Shown here: piece after piece, positions 45,105 through 57,589 of the stretch | Numbering within the stretch: position 1 is the stretch's first letter | Layout: the number at the start of each line of letters is the position of its first letter | Assembly (NCBI RefSeq): GCF_003576645.1 | Contig: NC_044929.1 | Location: 5,185,495-5,249,494, forward strand | Length of the DNA: 64,000 nt | Direction of reading: 5' to 3' | DNA from: Ipomoea triloba | Taxonomy: Eukaryota > Streptophyta > Magnoliopsida > Solanales > Convolvulaceae | Position numbers and translations under genes: made by a program | Notes under the pieces: generated by a model | Databases searched by the model: none | Told to the model about the DNA's origin: nothing | The model's input: the letters and a program-made list of their open reading frames with translations, nothing else

Positions 45105-47011
45105 CCTGCTTGATTGCTTCTCCGATTCACTGCTAGGGAAGAAAATCATATAATTAAGGATAAATTTGAAAATCTTAAGGTAAAATTAAAATCTAAACAA
45201 TCAGAACCATTCATTTCATTTAATCATTTGACGACCATTTTTTACTACCCATTATAGGCCTAACTTTATTGGCTCCTATTTTTTTGAAATCCAACAAATC
45301 AAATATATTAACCATCAAGATAAACTGAAATACAATAAGTAGATATGAATATAGTAGATATGAATATGTAACCTTATTCACTTTCAGGGCAGGAAATTTG
45401 GTTGGCCCAAGTATGGAAGAAACCTGCATATACAATTTCACCCTTAAACATAAAACAAAGCCAAGTGTTCTATGCACTCTTACTTTGAAAGGCACAACCA
45501 AAAATATCTTGCCACTCTGACCATTCCAAGTCTATACCAAACTTGAAAGAACAGGACTGACACTCAGGTGGATGAGTATGCATAGTCACATACAAGTTTA
45601 GCCAGTACACTAATGAGTAATGAGAAACACCTTTCCATATGGAAAATACTATTTGGACTCCCAAGTTCTACTCCCTACTTTTACTCCCACACTCAAAATT
45701 TGATGTTGGCATTTGCTTTAGGACCCACAGGATGAAGATAGCATATCATCTCTTGCCACATCAAGGAGTAAAAGTAAGGGAGTAGACGATGGAAGTCCAC
45801 GTAGTAAAACTCTTTCCATATTTATCCAATATTGGTGATCATAAACTTTATGTCATCAAATGAGGCAAACTAAACAGGAATGCAGGTCAAACAAAGATTA
45901 AGATGTTTTCATGTATGGATCTAGTAGGTCCTCTCGAGAATTTGACACTCACCTTAACTCGCTCCAAAGTTGGAGTTTTTGGGAAGCGTACCAACTGATG
46001 AATCTATAGGCATAAAGATCAATAGATCATGTAAGCAAACTTTTTAAAAAATCAGTAGTAACAAAATAAATTTTAAAAAAAATCTACATTTTCATTTCAG
46101 CTATTCTACCATGGAAGATTACCATTACCATTACCATTCCCATTCCCCCACCATTTTCGTCTACCTTTAGGATTGTCTTCTTCCACTAGTCAGCAACAAT
46201 GGTTGTAACCTATCTTTCTTACTTCTTAGCATAGAAGTTTCATCACCTTCAGTGAGCAACACCATCTGACCATCAGAACCATCAAACTTGGCATTGACAA
46301 TACAAGACGGGGGAGAAAGAGAAAGGTAGAAAGCAGCAGGTGCATGGTTCATAGAGAGCTATGCCTTAACCTGCTAACGTCCTCTGGTAAACCTGATAAT
46401 TAGTTATACAAAAACTAGTTGGACAACAACAGATTTGCGCCTCCATGCTGAAAAAGGCAGAGCAGCCAACAATTTTCTTTTAACATATTTGTATGTGAAA
46501 GGGCAATTCCCAGCAGTAGGTTGTAATATTAGGGTTTATTATTTTGTTGTTTCTATCTTTTTCTTTTTATCTTTTTTTTTTTTCATTTTGTGAGTGGAGA
46601 GAAAGTTCTTCAAATGAAGATCTCAGATGCTTCAATTGGGTGGAGGAACAAAGCTTGAAGATCAGAGATTTTTCACCAAGAGCGAGACGAAAAGAAATAG
46701 TAACATACCAAGTTGCATGTTGCGTAATTAAGGAAAAATCAGATCCAAATGAAGCTAGTAACTGAAAGACAGGATGCAGAAATAAGAAAAGAAGCCAGGG
46801 GTAATTGCAGACAGGTATGTATTAATGTATGTATGCATTGCAAATACAGTAACCAAAGTAAAAGGTACAACCACCTACTGACCAATTGGACAAAAGAAAT
46901 TATATACTGATTTTCTTCTTAACTAAACCCCATAACATGGACAAGGTGGTCAAATAAGGCCCAAAAATGTTTCATCTGCCATTTTTAATTCCAGATAAGG
47001 AAGTCAATGGC
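45105..47011. other. Spacer with unassigned exon-like pieces
   Basis: No complete gene is recognised. On the minus strand there is a 61-codon open frame at 46352-46167 (MNHAPAAFYLSLSPPSCIVN...) and two exon-like segments near 45373-45427 and 45953-46003. They might form a small spliced gene with the TIM9-like exon. Some of 46800-47011 is the 3' UTR of the PPR gene. Confidence 0.35.
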
Positions 47012-49975
47012 CTATGATAATCGTCTAGAGAATGTTTCATCATTATCACCTTCAGTTTCAGGGTGAGGATACAGCTCTTCATCAAAAGCATCTTCAGTTT
47101 CAGAGTTAGGATACTTCTCTTCACTAGAAGCAAATCTCATCTCTTGACTAACCAAATAAGCAAGATCATGTCTGCCAGCATCTTTATAGGCCTCTATGAC
47201 AGCATTGTACAATGACTCATTATGCTCTATAGCTCCACATTTCAGTTGCCTATACACCCGCTCTATGCCTTGAACCAGTCCAGCTTTCCCATAACAACAT
47301 ACAAGATTGACATATGTAACAATGTCAGGTTTCACTCCCATGTCTTGCATTCTCATGAAGATGTTTAGTGCTTCGTCAATTTTCCCTGATGCTCCATAAG
47401 CATATATTGCAACATTGTAGGCAAAGGAATGAAGCTCCATAGCTGGTTTTAAAAAGGTTTCACAGGATTCAAGTGCAAATGCATGCAAACCCACCGCAGA
47501 AAAAACAGAGGCTATCACAGCTTGGCCCGCATAATCTTTCCTTTCCTGATAAGACAACTTAAGTTGACTGATCGCTTCAGCTGGAAAATCTCCCTTCTGT
47601 AATATGGTGAATAATATTTTAAATGTAGACTTGTTTGGTATAAGCTTCCTATCCACCATTTCATGCAACAATTCACCACATTTAATAAGCTGCCTATTTG
47701 CACAATAACAAGTCATTATCTGGTTAAATGTCGTGCAATCCCTTAGAAGTCCTAACTGTCTCATCTCCTCTGCAATGTCAATGGCTTCACTGAGCATACC
47801 TTTATTCTTGTAGGCATATATCATAGTTGAAAAAGTAACCTCGTCTGCCTTGCCTTTCTGACGCAAGTCATGAAATAACAATTTTGCTTCAGACACCATT
47901 CCAAAGGCTGCATACAGATTGAGCATACTATTGGATGCCACAATATCAGGACCCGTATCCAAGTTTTGCATTTTCTGATATAATCGCTTTGCTCCTTCTA
48001 CTGAACCAACCTTACTATATGCCTTAATCATTGAAGTCAAGATAATTTGATTTGCTGATACCCCAGATTCTTCCATCATGTGGAAATAGTTTATGGCTTC
48101 TTCAAATCTACCAGCTTCAGCAAGCCCATCAATTAAAGATCCATATACTATCTCATTTGGTTTTACACCAGTTTTTAGCATTTCTTGGAACACGTCAATT
48201 GCATCACAAAGCCTACTCATGCGAACATAACTAGCAATTACAGCAGAGAAGGTCAGACATGAAGGTTTAAATCCAACATCTCTCATTTCAATTAAAATTT
48301 TCTTTGCTTGGTCCACTAAATCACCCTTAGAAAACATCTGAATCAGAGAGTTGTAAGTGCACTCATCTGGCCATGTTCCTTGACTCTTCATGCCCTTGAA
48401 CAGGAAGAAAGCTTTATCATAAATCTTTGCCTTCCCATAAGCTTTAACCATGACATTATACTCCAACACTGTCTTCTTCTGTCTGAGCATATCCCTCTTA
48501 CTGAAGAACACATCCTCTGCTTCAGCCCAAAGTCCCTGATCTGCATAAGCATCCATGATGGCAGCATAAGTCTTTGATGACAGCCCGCCAATCAATTGAC
48601 ATTTTTCAAGGAGAGCATTGGCTCGCTCAGTTAATCCTCCACTGATATACAATTCCATAACAACTGGAAGAGAGCGTTCATCAATACGCATACCTAAACT
48701 CTCAATTTCTTTAAGCACAACCTCCACTTCATGTACCATTTTTTTCTTGCATAGTATATTAAGAATGGCTTTATGGGTTACAACATCAGGGAAAAGTCTA
48801 ACCTCCCTTATCCTTCTGTAATACTGAAGAGCTAGGTCTATTCTTCCCGCATTGGCATACAGAGAAAGAAAAATGTTATATGTTTTTGTGTCAGGATGTA
48901 TCCCTCTTTCCTCCATCTTAGAAAGCAAAGCTTCAGCTTCATCCAAATTACCAAGATTCCCACAAATAAAGATCATGGTGTTGAAAGTATAAGTATCCAT
49001 TGCCACCCCATTCTTCAGCATTTCTGCAAACACATCTCCAGCATCTTTCATTCGGCCTGCCTTCCCATACAAATCAATAAGAGCATTGTATGTTGCCGTA
49101 AGTCGAGGCTTCCTAAGAGAGCTCTCTGCCTCTGACAACTCCACAACCCTAGATGGATTCCTAACTCCTGTCCTGAAAAGCTCAGTCAACAAAAATTGCT
49201 TCAAACTGAAGGGCTCTGAACTAGAACTTGCGTCCGACTCACCAATGGAATCCAAATCAAGATCATCCAACTTGATTTTCCCAACGCACCAATCTCTATA
49301 AAACCTATCTGCCCGGTCATACTCCCCTGCATCCTTCAAAACCCTAACAACTGTCGTCATGGTAACCTCATCTGGGAAAATTCCTCTCAACTTCATATGC
49401 TTAATCCAAAGAAGTGCCTCCTTCACAAGGCCTGCTTTTCCATACACATCAACAAGCATCCCATATGTATTGTTTGTAGGTAAAACCCCATCTTTTGCCA
49501 TTTCAGTCCAGCAGAGTCTCAACTCATCCCATTTCCGAGCTCTACCCAAAGTGCGCAACACAACATTGTAATGAATCACATTAGGCACATACTCTTTCCG
49601 CGACTTCATCCACTGAAACACCCTAACAACCTTCTCCCAACTACTCTGTTCTTTGAGAATCACAGTGAACTCCTTGTCACTAAGCTTCCCATAATACAAA
49701 TCAAGGGTCTTCTCCACCTCATTCTCAGTAGCCAAAGTACGCAAAATTGATGGCAGTACACCTTCAGACCCTTTCCTTTTACCATTAATTACACTTTTCG
49801 AAGGAAACGATACAGTTTTTGAACAACACTGAAGCTTAAACCCTGCATAAACCCTAACTCTTTTAACAAACCGGGCATATATAAATCTCTGATTTTTTAG
49901 AAGGGATTGGTGCTCTGGTCGTGTGGTGCTGTGAGATGATGGATGAGCGTGCAAATAAAACCCTTGAAAATCCAT
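47012..49975 (-). CDS. P-class pentatricopeptide repeat protein (At1g73710-like)
   Basis: This is a single uninterrupted exon of 987 codons plus stop, typical of plant PPR genes. PPR proteins bind organellar RNA in a sequence-specific way and affect its processing, stability or translation. The first 70-80 residues are basic and Ser-rich and could be an organelle targeting peptide. From about residue 130 to 940 there are some twenty 35-residue repeats of P type, with phrases such as NVIHYNVVLRTLGRARKWDE, TYNALIDLYGKAGRMKDA and VEYN/YNVMVKAYGKAK. No E, DYW or SMR domain follows. The tail is acidic (EDAFDEELYPHPETEGDNDE). Length and text match Arabidopsis At1g73710 (about 991 aa, recalled from memory), including the LCWTEMAKDGVLPTNNTYGM block. 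The RNA target is unknown. The ATG is the first in the frame. Confidence 0.93.
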   Translation of the reverse strand: MDFQGFYLHAHPSSHSTTRPEHQSLLKNQRFIYARFVKRVRVYAGFKLQCCSKTVSFPSKSVINGKRKGSEGVLPSILRTLATENEVEKTLDLYYGKLSDKEFTVILKEQSSWEKVVRVFQWMKSRKEYVPNVIHYNVVLRTLGRARKWDELRLCWTEMAKDGVLPTNNTYGMLVDVYGKAGLVKEALLWIKHMKLRGIFPDEVTMTTVVRVLKDAGEYDRADRFYRDWCVGKIKLDDLDLDSIGESDASSSSEPFSLKQFLLTELFRTGVRNPSRVVELSEAESSLRKPRLTATYNALIDLYGKAGRMKDAGDVFAEMLKNGVAMDTYTFNTMIFICGNLGNLDEAEALLSKMEERGIHPDTKTYNIFLSLYANAGRIDLALQYYRRIREVRLFPDVVTHKAILNILCKKKMVHEVEVVLKEIESLGMRIDERSLPVVMELYISGGLTERANALLEKCQLIGGLSSKTYAAIMDAYADQGLWAEAEDVFFSKRDMLRQKKTVLEYNVMVKAYGKAKIYDKAFFLFKGMKSQGTWPDECTYNSLIQMFSKGDLVDQAKKILIEMRDVGFKPSCLTFSAVIASYVRMSRLCDAIDVFQEMLKTGVKPNEIVYGSLIDGLAEAGRFEEAINYFHMMEESGVSANQIILTSMIKAYSKVGSVEGAKRLYQKMQNLDTGPDIVASNSMLNLYAAFGMVSEAKLLFHDLRQKGKADEVTFSTMIYAYKNKGMLSEAIDIAEEMRQLGLLRDCTTFNQIMTCYCANRQLIKCGELLHEMVDRKLIPNKSTFKILFTILQKGDFPAEAISQLKLSYQERKDYAGQAVIASVFSAVGLHAFALESCETFLKPAMELHSFAYNVAIYAYGASGKIDEALNIFMRMQDMGVKPDIVTYVNLVCCYGKAGLVQGIERVYRQLKCGAIEHNESLYNAVIEAYKDAGRHDLAYLVSQEMRFASSEEKYPNSETEDAFDEELYPHPETEGDNDETFSRRLS

Positions 49976-50833
49976 AGAATTGAAGGGAGAATGAAAAATA
50001 CTTGCAGATATTTTATGTGGCGGAGAATAAGAGACTTCCTTGACCCCAGTATTGCCAATTTTCTTGGTCTCCCACTGATATGGAGGAGCTGTGTAGATGA
50101 AGTATCACTGCGAGCTCACGTGCTTAATTCTTCAGCGATGAAAGGCCAACTAAATCAGAATACAACTCCGGAGAAGGAGGAGCTGTGAGCTTGGACGGTG
50201 ATGGAGTTCATCCGCGGTAGTTTGAGGTTTCCGGCGACTAGGCCGTGGTAAGACCTCCGGTGGAGCAATGAACGCGAGAGAGAGAGAGATTGGCGGTAGG
50301 CGGCGGAAGAAGGTCGAGATTTTTTTTTTTTGTTAACAATCTTTAAACCAGACAACGAAAATTTTATTTAACAAAATTAAAAAGTGAAAATATTCATTTT
50401 AGTCCTGCACATATTGTGATATTATTATATGCAGTCCTTTGTTTTTAATTCAATTATATTTAGCTTTATAACTTGATTTCCAAAAATATTTAGCTTTATA
50501 ACTGGCATTATATATTTGGTCTTTTATTGCCCTTTTTATTAAATTATAATGCTAAACTTTTATAATACCAAAGGTCTCGTGGGCTAGTGCCACTCGGTTG
50601 CACCTCACAATCACCTTACTTTAAATATAGCATAGCCTTAATTTCCAATAAATATAGATTTTGGTCCCACGAATATTAGTAAAATGACAGTTTTGATTTA
50701 CATGTTTAAGTCATACCAATTTTTCATCAACTATTATTTTAGTATAAATTTTCATCTACAACTATTATTTTTGTGCCAAAATTCATCACGCCGGTCACCC
50801 TTTCATTTAAGACATGCTGAAATATAAAATTAT
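49976..50833. other. PPR upstream region and spacer
   Basis: The first 300 bases are GC-richer and probably contain the promoter and leader of the minus-strand PPR gene. A short GCTCCTCC-type pair occurs at 50081-50092 and 50176-50185. A possible worn SINE fragment (AAAGGTCTCGTGGGCTAGTG) lies at about 50570. Nothing else is recognised. Confidence 0.4.
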
Positions 50834-51116
50834 TGATAGGGGATATACCCCGGGTATACGGCCCTTAATACTCTATACGTATGTTGGGGTGCTGTACGGG
50901 TATTCGGCCTATATATAGGGCCCTAGCCCTTCAAGTTAGGGGTTCTTGCCCTTCTCTTATTCTCTCTAAAGGCATTCTAGAGACCAAGCTCTTCCTTCTC
51001 TCTAAGTTCTTACTCAAAGCACAATCAATAAAGAGATGAATTGAGGGCTAATTTTATGATCTACATTACATATACTATGATGTACTTCTATACAAAGGGA
51101 GAATTAATCTTTATCA
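50834..51116 (+). repeat. 5' LTR of the LARD-type element
   Basis: It begins TGATAGGGG and ends TTTATCA. It contains GCCTATATATAGGGCC, a likely TATA box inside a palindrome, at about 50907-50922, and AATAAAGAG as a possible polyadenylation signal. It is almost identical to the 3' LTR. Confidence 0.93.
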
Positions 51117-54100
51117 AATGGCGCCGTCTGTGGGGATCGGGTGAAAGGTCGCGTTCCCGATCCAAGAGCAAGATGATTCGACCAAAAATAACTTCTCCAC
51201 CATGATTCTAGATCTGCTTTGTGTCATCCGTGGTAAAGAACCAGAAGAATCTGGGTCCAAGATAGAGAATCAATGGGCCAGTCCAGCACTTCATCATCGA
51301 CTCATTGTCGCATATAGCTTCACCAGCATCTTTCTCTCTCTCAGAAGTTGTCAGATAATGTGCGGGAAATCCACCAGGCTCATCGTCTTCTTCTCTCCAG
51401 CCAGACTTCCATAGGAAAATCGCCAACTTCGCCGCTGCCAATTTTCTCCGTCGTCGCCCCAGGCCATGACGCCGCCGTGGTGTATTCATTCACCTTTCCG
51501 TTTGATCTGATTCCTTGACCAAATTCTACGTATCCCTGCAAGGTTCTAGTGCAGCCTTTGTTGAGAGGAGTTGGGTGGGGTGGTGGCAGCGTGCAAATAA
51601 CCCTGCAAGGCTTGTGGCTTCACCACCGTCGCCATCCTCTCTCTACTGTACACATAACTTAGGGTTGTCGAGAAAAGAAAAAAAAACAAGGAAAAAGCAA
51701 AGCTTCACCGGCGATTTCATGATTCCAGATGGTTTTGTGCAAGTCCAGAGGTAGCCGTTTCCTCGCCACAGTTCTTCACTTCGATCCTTGAAGATGGAGA
51801 AGGAGAATTTTTGGTGCCAAAGATTCTCTCTCGTTGGTGGGTGTGGGCTGTCCAGTAGAGTTTAAATGGATGCTTGCAATCTGATTGGTTGAAGGTGGCG
51901 GTGAAGTTCAAAAGTCAAACAAAAGAAATAGCCAGAAAAGTGTAATGGTGCAAAGTTCCTTATTTTCATTGGCTGCATGTAGCGGTGGAGTGCTTTCTCA
52001 TTGGCTGCAGTAGCAGGTGATCCCGGTCGGTCACTGAGCAGGCAATCACTCAGGTCACCGAGCATGTCATTGAGGTTGGCTATCTTGCTTGGCTACTCCA
52101 CCGAGTCCGGGATCTCCAACTATGGTTTGATTACTGGCTCTCCTGACTTCAAGGTCGATGCCAGAGCTCGCCGAGGTAGACAACCATAGTTCCGGTCTGT
52201 TTGTGTTAGGAGCAGTCAACTAGAGTTCCGGTCTGCTAGTATTCGTCGATCTGCTTATATTTTCAAGCTGATTATGCTATATTGCCCGGCCTTAACAATC
52301 GCAAAGCATCTCCCGGTCATAGTAAACTGATGCGGTTGCAGGCTTCATGTTAACGATGGTGGAGTGCAATACAAAAATTGAAGACAAACAAATTATGCTC
52401 CGTAATGATCGTTCATTCTTTTCCCCTGCTGCACGAGGACAGTATACATGCATACGCCTATATGCCCTTACGGTTCTTATTCGAGCATGTAGTGACATAG
52501 ATGACTTGTGGATGGTGTCATTTGCTCTGGAGAAGCTAGAACTTGCATACCCAGTGATTGAGATCGTGACAAACATTACCAACATAGGGTTAAAACCTGA
52601 ATTTGTCACCTCTTCTACTGATGCTCCAAGCTGCTCAATCCACGTTCATATGGAAACTGATGCTGAGGATAACCCCTTTTTAGAGGGTCCTACTTCCTAG
52701 CAGTGATGATTGAAGTCTCGCTTCTTTCAGAACAGAGGAGCGAATCCCTTGACTTGGGGTTGGTTTCCCGGGCCGACGAGCGCAAGGTCGTGAATATTTG
52801 TTTCATGGACTTTGTGATCGGAAAATCTCAAGTAAGACCTTACCGGTCATGACGTCGAGTATCCTTGGCAATCACCCTGCGTTCTGTCCGAAACTATAGT
52901 GATTCCTCGGCCTCGTGAATCTTCAGTAAGCGGCTCCGTTTCAGGCCGGATGGTCAGTACCGGCTCAGACCACCTCCGTCAAGGCTCCATCACCGGGAGT
53001 TGACTTTCATCCCAACGCAATGCCCCGCAGAACAACTCTAGCTTTCTGTTCGGAGGTGTGGAGTAATCTTCCCGGTCTGAGATTGCATGTGTTACGGGCT
53101 CTATTATCAGTTCTTAGCCCGTGTTTTGTTCGGGAAGTTGACAGTCGCAGACCGATCGCAGAGTACGTGCCTATATATCCGAGCTAACCAGTTGTATCCT
53201 CTATCGGCAACAATCAGGAGTCTGAATGCTCTAATTTTACTGATGGCTGACCGGTCTCGGAATTCAATGACGAGACAATTCTCCGGAACCTCCGAGCGTT
53301 TATGGCGCTGGTTTCTGGAACGAGGCTCGGTTCCGATCGTACCATCACCGCACGCACGAGTTTTTGGAACGGAACGTTGACAGCTTCATCTTGTAAGCGA
53401 TCAACTCTGTGATCAGCTTCCTAGCCTTCTCCAGGTAGAAACCAGTGACCTTTGAAAGCTAGAGTGGGCAACGTCCTATCCGAAGTCGCCGACCAGCGCA
53501 TGAGATAATACTGTATGAACGCTCGGATCGGACCGATCGCGCAAGGCTTCGCCGATCATCCATTGCATCCGATCAAGTTGTTTGGGTTTCCTTCTCCTTC
53601 ACTTCACCGATAGCGAGCTTACGCCAGGCTGCTCCTAAGAAAAAGCAGAGTACAAGAGGAAATTGGAGGATTCTACCAATCTAACCAAGACTCCTGACTA
53701 GGGAGCGGTTTTTCTCGACCTCGATCCCCATAACTGATCGGCATATGCCCAAATTCGATTGACCGAGCTCCAAGCTAGCAGCAGCAGTCAAGTAAATGAA
53801 CTTGCCGCCTCAACAGGCCACCTCTGGATTTTATCTTTCTAAGATGATTCGTCTCCAAGCCGCAGCCCGGCGTCAACGAGCGAAAACCAGCGAGCTTCCC
53901 TATCATTCTCAAGTGGTGCATACTGGAAATTGGTGAAACCTTGATCCTTGCTGACCGAAACTCCCAGCAGCGAACACGGTTCCGATCATACCGATCGCAG
54001 TGTAGTCGCCTTCATAGCCTCGGAGACATGCCATGAATGGTCAGCGCCAAGTTTTAGATCGTAGCAGCGAGCCCGGAGTCTCCCGAGCAGCGAGCCATCC

Positions 54101-55170
54101 CGGTCATGCCGATCTTGAAGTCGTCGGATGATGGTGGAGTTTTAGCCCGGAGGCTCCCTACTGGATTAACAGAGTTTCCGACTCGTCTCCGAAATCGTCA
54201 TTCGACTTCAAACCGATCACAAACAAGCACTTTATGTGCAAGGCATCTCCCGATCAAATGTGTTCCCGATCAAATGCATTTCAAAGCAGATTGATGAAGT
54301 CACCCCCGAGCACAGCGCGCAGCTCCGATATGATGCACCGATCACGACGTAGTTGCCCGATTAAACTTGGGAAAATGCCATCAATGGTCCTCGCAGGCTT
54401 TGGGTCACTGGGTGAGTAACCAGACTGGAGTCCGACTCTTAATTATTCGAGTTCCACCGAGCTTCACGTAAGCTTCCCGAGCAGTCACCGTGGAGGAGCA
54501 TTCCGAGCATGGTTCCAGTTGCGATCGGGAGGGCGGATCCTCTGTTATTTTCCGAGGAGCTTGTGATCAGCCCGGCATCGCTTTGACACCCTGTGATCCA
54601 CCTTTGATGACAGTCTCCATCAGAATTCGCAACTGCGTCAAATTTAAAGAGTTGATGCTCGTTTACGACACTGCATGCTGCTTCCGACAATGGCTAAGTG
54701 CTACGGTCAACGCGGCCCCGAGCACGACAGACTACAGTGGCGATCGGCGGATGCGGAGGTCTGAACCGGGCGTCTGAGCCCGGTCTTGATCTTTAGGCAG
54801 CTTCGGTGCAGCGGATTCGTGCATGCAGCCTCCTGATCAGTTGCCATAGCATGAAGTTTTCTTCCAGCCGAAACCAAATATTCCCATGGTTTGATCGAGG
54901 GCTGCCAATTAAATCAAGGGTAAAAAATTCTCCAAAGCCGAAGGCATATTATTCCAATTGTAAATTTGTAAATTGTAGTAGTAGTTTCAAATTGTAAAAT
55001 ATATAGCCTAAGATGTAATTTGTGTAAGCTATAGGTTATTACTTAGAAAATTGTAATAGCAAAGTGATATGTAAAAAGCCCGGTCAGGTTGGTCCATCCA
55101 CCACCGGCATTGTAAGCCCGGGGCCAGATCTCGGCATAGTTAATTACGACGGCGGTCGGAAAAAACGCAA
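51117..55170. other. Non-coding interior of the LARD-type element
   Basis: Open frames here are short and in all six frames, none with a known domain. Longer ones such as 52347-52700 on the plus strand have no recognisable family. Recurrent words (CCCGGTC, CCGATC, GATCGG) give the interior an unusual CG-containing vocabulary compared with the flanking AT-rich DNA. Confidence 0.6.
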
Positions 55171-55650
55171 CGGGAGCAAGGTGCCCGTTTATGGTCCTCG
55201 GACTGATATTTGTGGGAGTAAGGTGCCCACTACGGGAGCAAGGTGCCCGTTTATCGTCCTCGGACCGATCTTTGTGGGAGTAAGGTGCCCACTACGGGAG
55301 CAAGGTGCCTGTTTATCGTCCTCGGAAGTCGGACCGATCTTTGTGGGAGTAAGGTGCCCACTACGGGAGCAAGGTGCCCGTTTATCGTCCTTGAACCGAT
55401 ATTTGTGGGAGTAAGGTGCCCACTACGGGAGCAAGGTGCCCGTTTATCGTCCTCAGACCGATCTTTGTGGGAGTAAGGTGCCCACTACGGGAGCAAGGTG
55501 CCCGTTTACGTCCTTGGACCGATCTGTGGGAGCAAGGTGCCCACTACGGGAGTAAGGTGCCAGTTTATGGTCCTCGGACTGATTTGTGGGAGCAAGGTGC
55601 CCACTACGACCGAAAAGTCGGAAAAAAACTACGGGAGTAAGGTGCCCGCT
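55171..55650 (+). repeat. 62-bp minisatellite inside the LARD-type element
   Basis: The unit contains GGGAGTAAGGTGCCCACTAC, GGGAGCAAGGTGCCCGTTTA and CGTCCTCGGACCGATCTTTG. Starts of TTTGTGGGAG at 55340, 55402 and 55464 give a period of 62 bp. One unit carries a 7-bp insertion (CGGAAGT) and later units lose a few bases. There are about seven copies. Each unit holds two GGGAGNAAGGTGCCC half-units. Because 62 is not a multiple of three, each copy reads in a different frame, so the apparent repetitive proteins are artefacts. Confidence 0.92.
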
Positions 55651-56255
55651 CGGTCCTTGAACCGATCTATTACGACGGCGATCGAAAAAAACGCTCATGT
55701 GCTAAAGTCCGGTTAGGTCGGCTTCGCCACCATCGGCTCGGTGACCCGAGATCGTATCTCAGCATAAGCCCTACGAGGTAGGCAATTCAGCCCGCCAGGT
55801 CGGCATTCCACCCCGGGCAACTCCAATCCCTTGGTTGGTAAAACCCGATCCCTAAATCGGTAAAATACGACCTATCAATCGTATCGAAAAATCCGATCCC
55901 TCGATCGGTAGAGTTCGGACGACCCCTGTAGTCCAAAAGACTATGCTTAAGGTTGTACTTTTTTTCCTTGACTATGATTTTTTCCCGTTGGGTTTTTTCT
56001 TAGTCCAAGGTTTTTTACCGAGGCAACCGGCATAGGTCACAGACTATTTGGTCAGCTTTAAGCCTGAACTCTTCCTCTTTGGCGCTCAAAGTTGTGCTCT
56101 TTTTTCCTTGGCTAAGTTTTTTTCCCACTAGGTTTTTTATTAGCCCAAGGTTTTTAACGAGGCAACTAGCGTGAGTCGCGAACGGTAAGTCCAGTCTTCC
56201 AGCCCGACCCCTTCCTCGTTGACTCGACGTCAGGGCTCGGACTGGGGGGGCTAGT

Positions 56256-56538
56256 TGATAGGGGATATACCCCGGGTATACGGCCCTTAATACTCTATAC
56301 GTATGTCGGGGTGCTGTACGGGTATTCGGCCTATATATAGGGCCCTAGCCCTTCAAGTTAGGGGTTCTTGCCCTTCTCTTCTTCTCTCTAAAGGCATTCT
56401 AGAGACCAAGCTCTTCCTTCTCTCTAAGTTCTTACTCAAAGCACAATCAATAAAGAGATGAATTGAGGGCTAATTTTATGATCTACATTACATATACTAT
56501 GATGTACTTCTATACAAAGGGAGAATTAATCTTTATCA
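56256..56538 (+). repeat. 3' LTR of the LARD-type element
   Basis: Same length as the 5' LTR (283 bp), with a few differences seen (for example ATGTCGGGG against ATGTTGGGG, and CTCTTCTTCTC against CTCTTATTCTC). ATTAT follows directly. Confidence 0.93.
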
Positions 56539-57589
56539 ATTATTATGGATATTTTCGTCATTTTCAAATTAAAATCACAATTTGTGCATAAATAAAGAGA
56601 TTTAAACTCTAAGATTGATCTCGATTCATAATTTTTCTCTTCAAATTAAGGTAGGATGAGGAGGAAAACTGCAAATTGGAATATATTATAGAGCTTAAAT
56701 CTCTTTATTCATGTTCAAATTGGGATCTTATGTTGAAAAGGATGAAAATACCCTTAAAATTTGTACATTTCGATATATCTTAAAACGAGGAGTGATCGGT
56801 GTGATGAATTTTACCATTAAAATAATAGTGGTTGATGAAAAATAATGCTAAAGTAATAGTCGTGAAAGAAAATTAATAAGAATTAAACATGTTAATCAAA
56901 AAATTGTAAATTTACTAATACTAATGAGACTAAAATCAATATTTATTTAAAACCTACTAAGCACAACGAGTCAACAGTTAAGGTCTTTGGCAAAATTAGT
57001 ACTCCGTATTTGCTTAACAAAGTCAGTAATACTAAAATAAAAAAATAAAATAGTATTTGCTCTCCTAATTCCCTAATCCCTAATTCCTTATTCAGATCCG
57101 CTGCTTCTCGGCTTCTCCACTCCAAAGTCCGTCACTTCCACTCTTCCAGTCCTCCACAGTTCCACAGCCACAGCCCACAAAGGACGCGAACGTGACGACG
57201 GTTCTCCACCTTCGGCGACATTCCGGTCAAAACTAAGTCGCCCCTCAGTGGCTCTGCTTCACGCCTTCACTAAGTCGCTATAACTCAAAGTCTCCAACTC
57301 TCAAGGTAAATTTTTATTTTTTTACATATTAAAATTGAAAGAGATTGGTAATTTTGCACTTGGCTAGCACTGCGCTTCCACTCCTTCTAGCCTTTCTCGT
57401 GTGTGGCATGTTTGAACCCTTTGACATGAAGTTTTTTTGGCACTTTGGCAGTGTGTTTCAGTGTTTGTACAATTGTACGGTGTTTATTATTTAGACTTGG
57501 CATTGGCAATTTGACATTTGTAAAACTAGTATCTTTAGAGACTTGAGTTATATTTAGACTTTTTCATTTGTTAGTGATTTGTTGATTTG

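Larger units (their letters stand above)
50834..56538 (+). mobile_element. Large retrotransposon derivative (LARD-type), very young
   Basis: Two 283-bp LTRs (50834-51116 and 56256-56538) start TGATAGGGGATATACCCCGG and end CTTTATCA. They differ at only a few positions by eye. The 5-bp duplication ATTAT (50829-50833 and 56539-56543) is exact. A primer-site-like TGGCGCCGTCTGTGGGG follows the 5' LTR, and a purine-rich GGACTGGGGGGGCTAGT precedes the 3' LTR. The 5.1-kb interior has no recognisable gag, protease, integrase or reverse transcriptase on either strand, so it must be mobilised by a related autonomous element. The interior is GC-richer than its surroundings and carries a minisatellite. 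Confidence 0.92.

Noticed and set aside
52292..52700. Open frames on both strands in the LARD interior
   Set aside because: Neither has a recognisable domain and they overlap on opposite strands, as expected by chance in GC-richer DNA.
55171..55650. Regular repeat array that superficially recalls a CRISPR
   Set aside because: The units are contiguous 62-bp tandem repeats without unique spacers, inside a plant retroelement.
55064..55716. Long repetitive open frames with GSKVPTTGARC-like repeats
   Set aside because: They come from the 62-bp minisatellite read in rotating frames, with no start context and no family resemblance.
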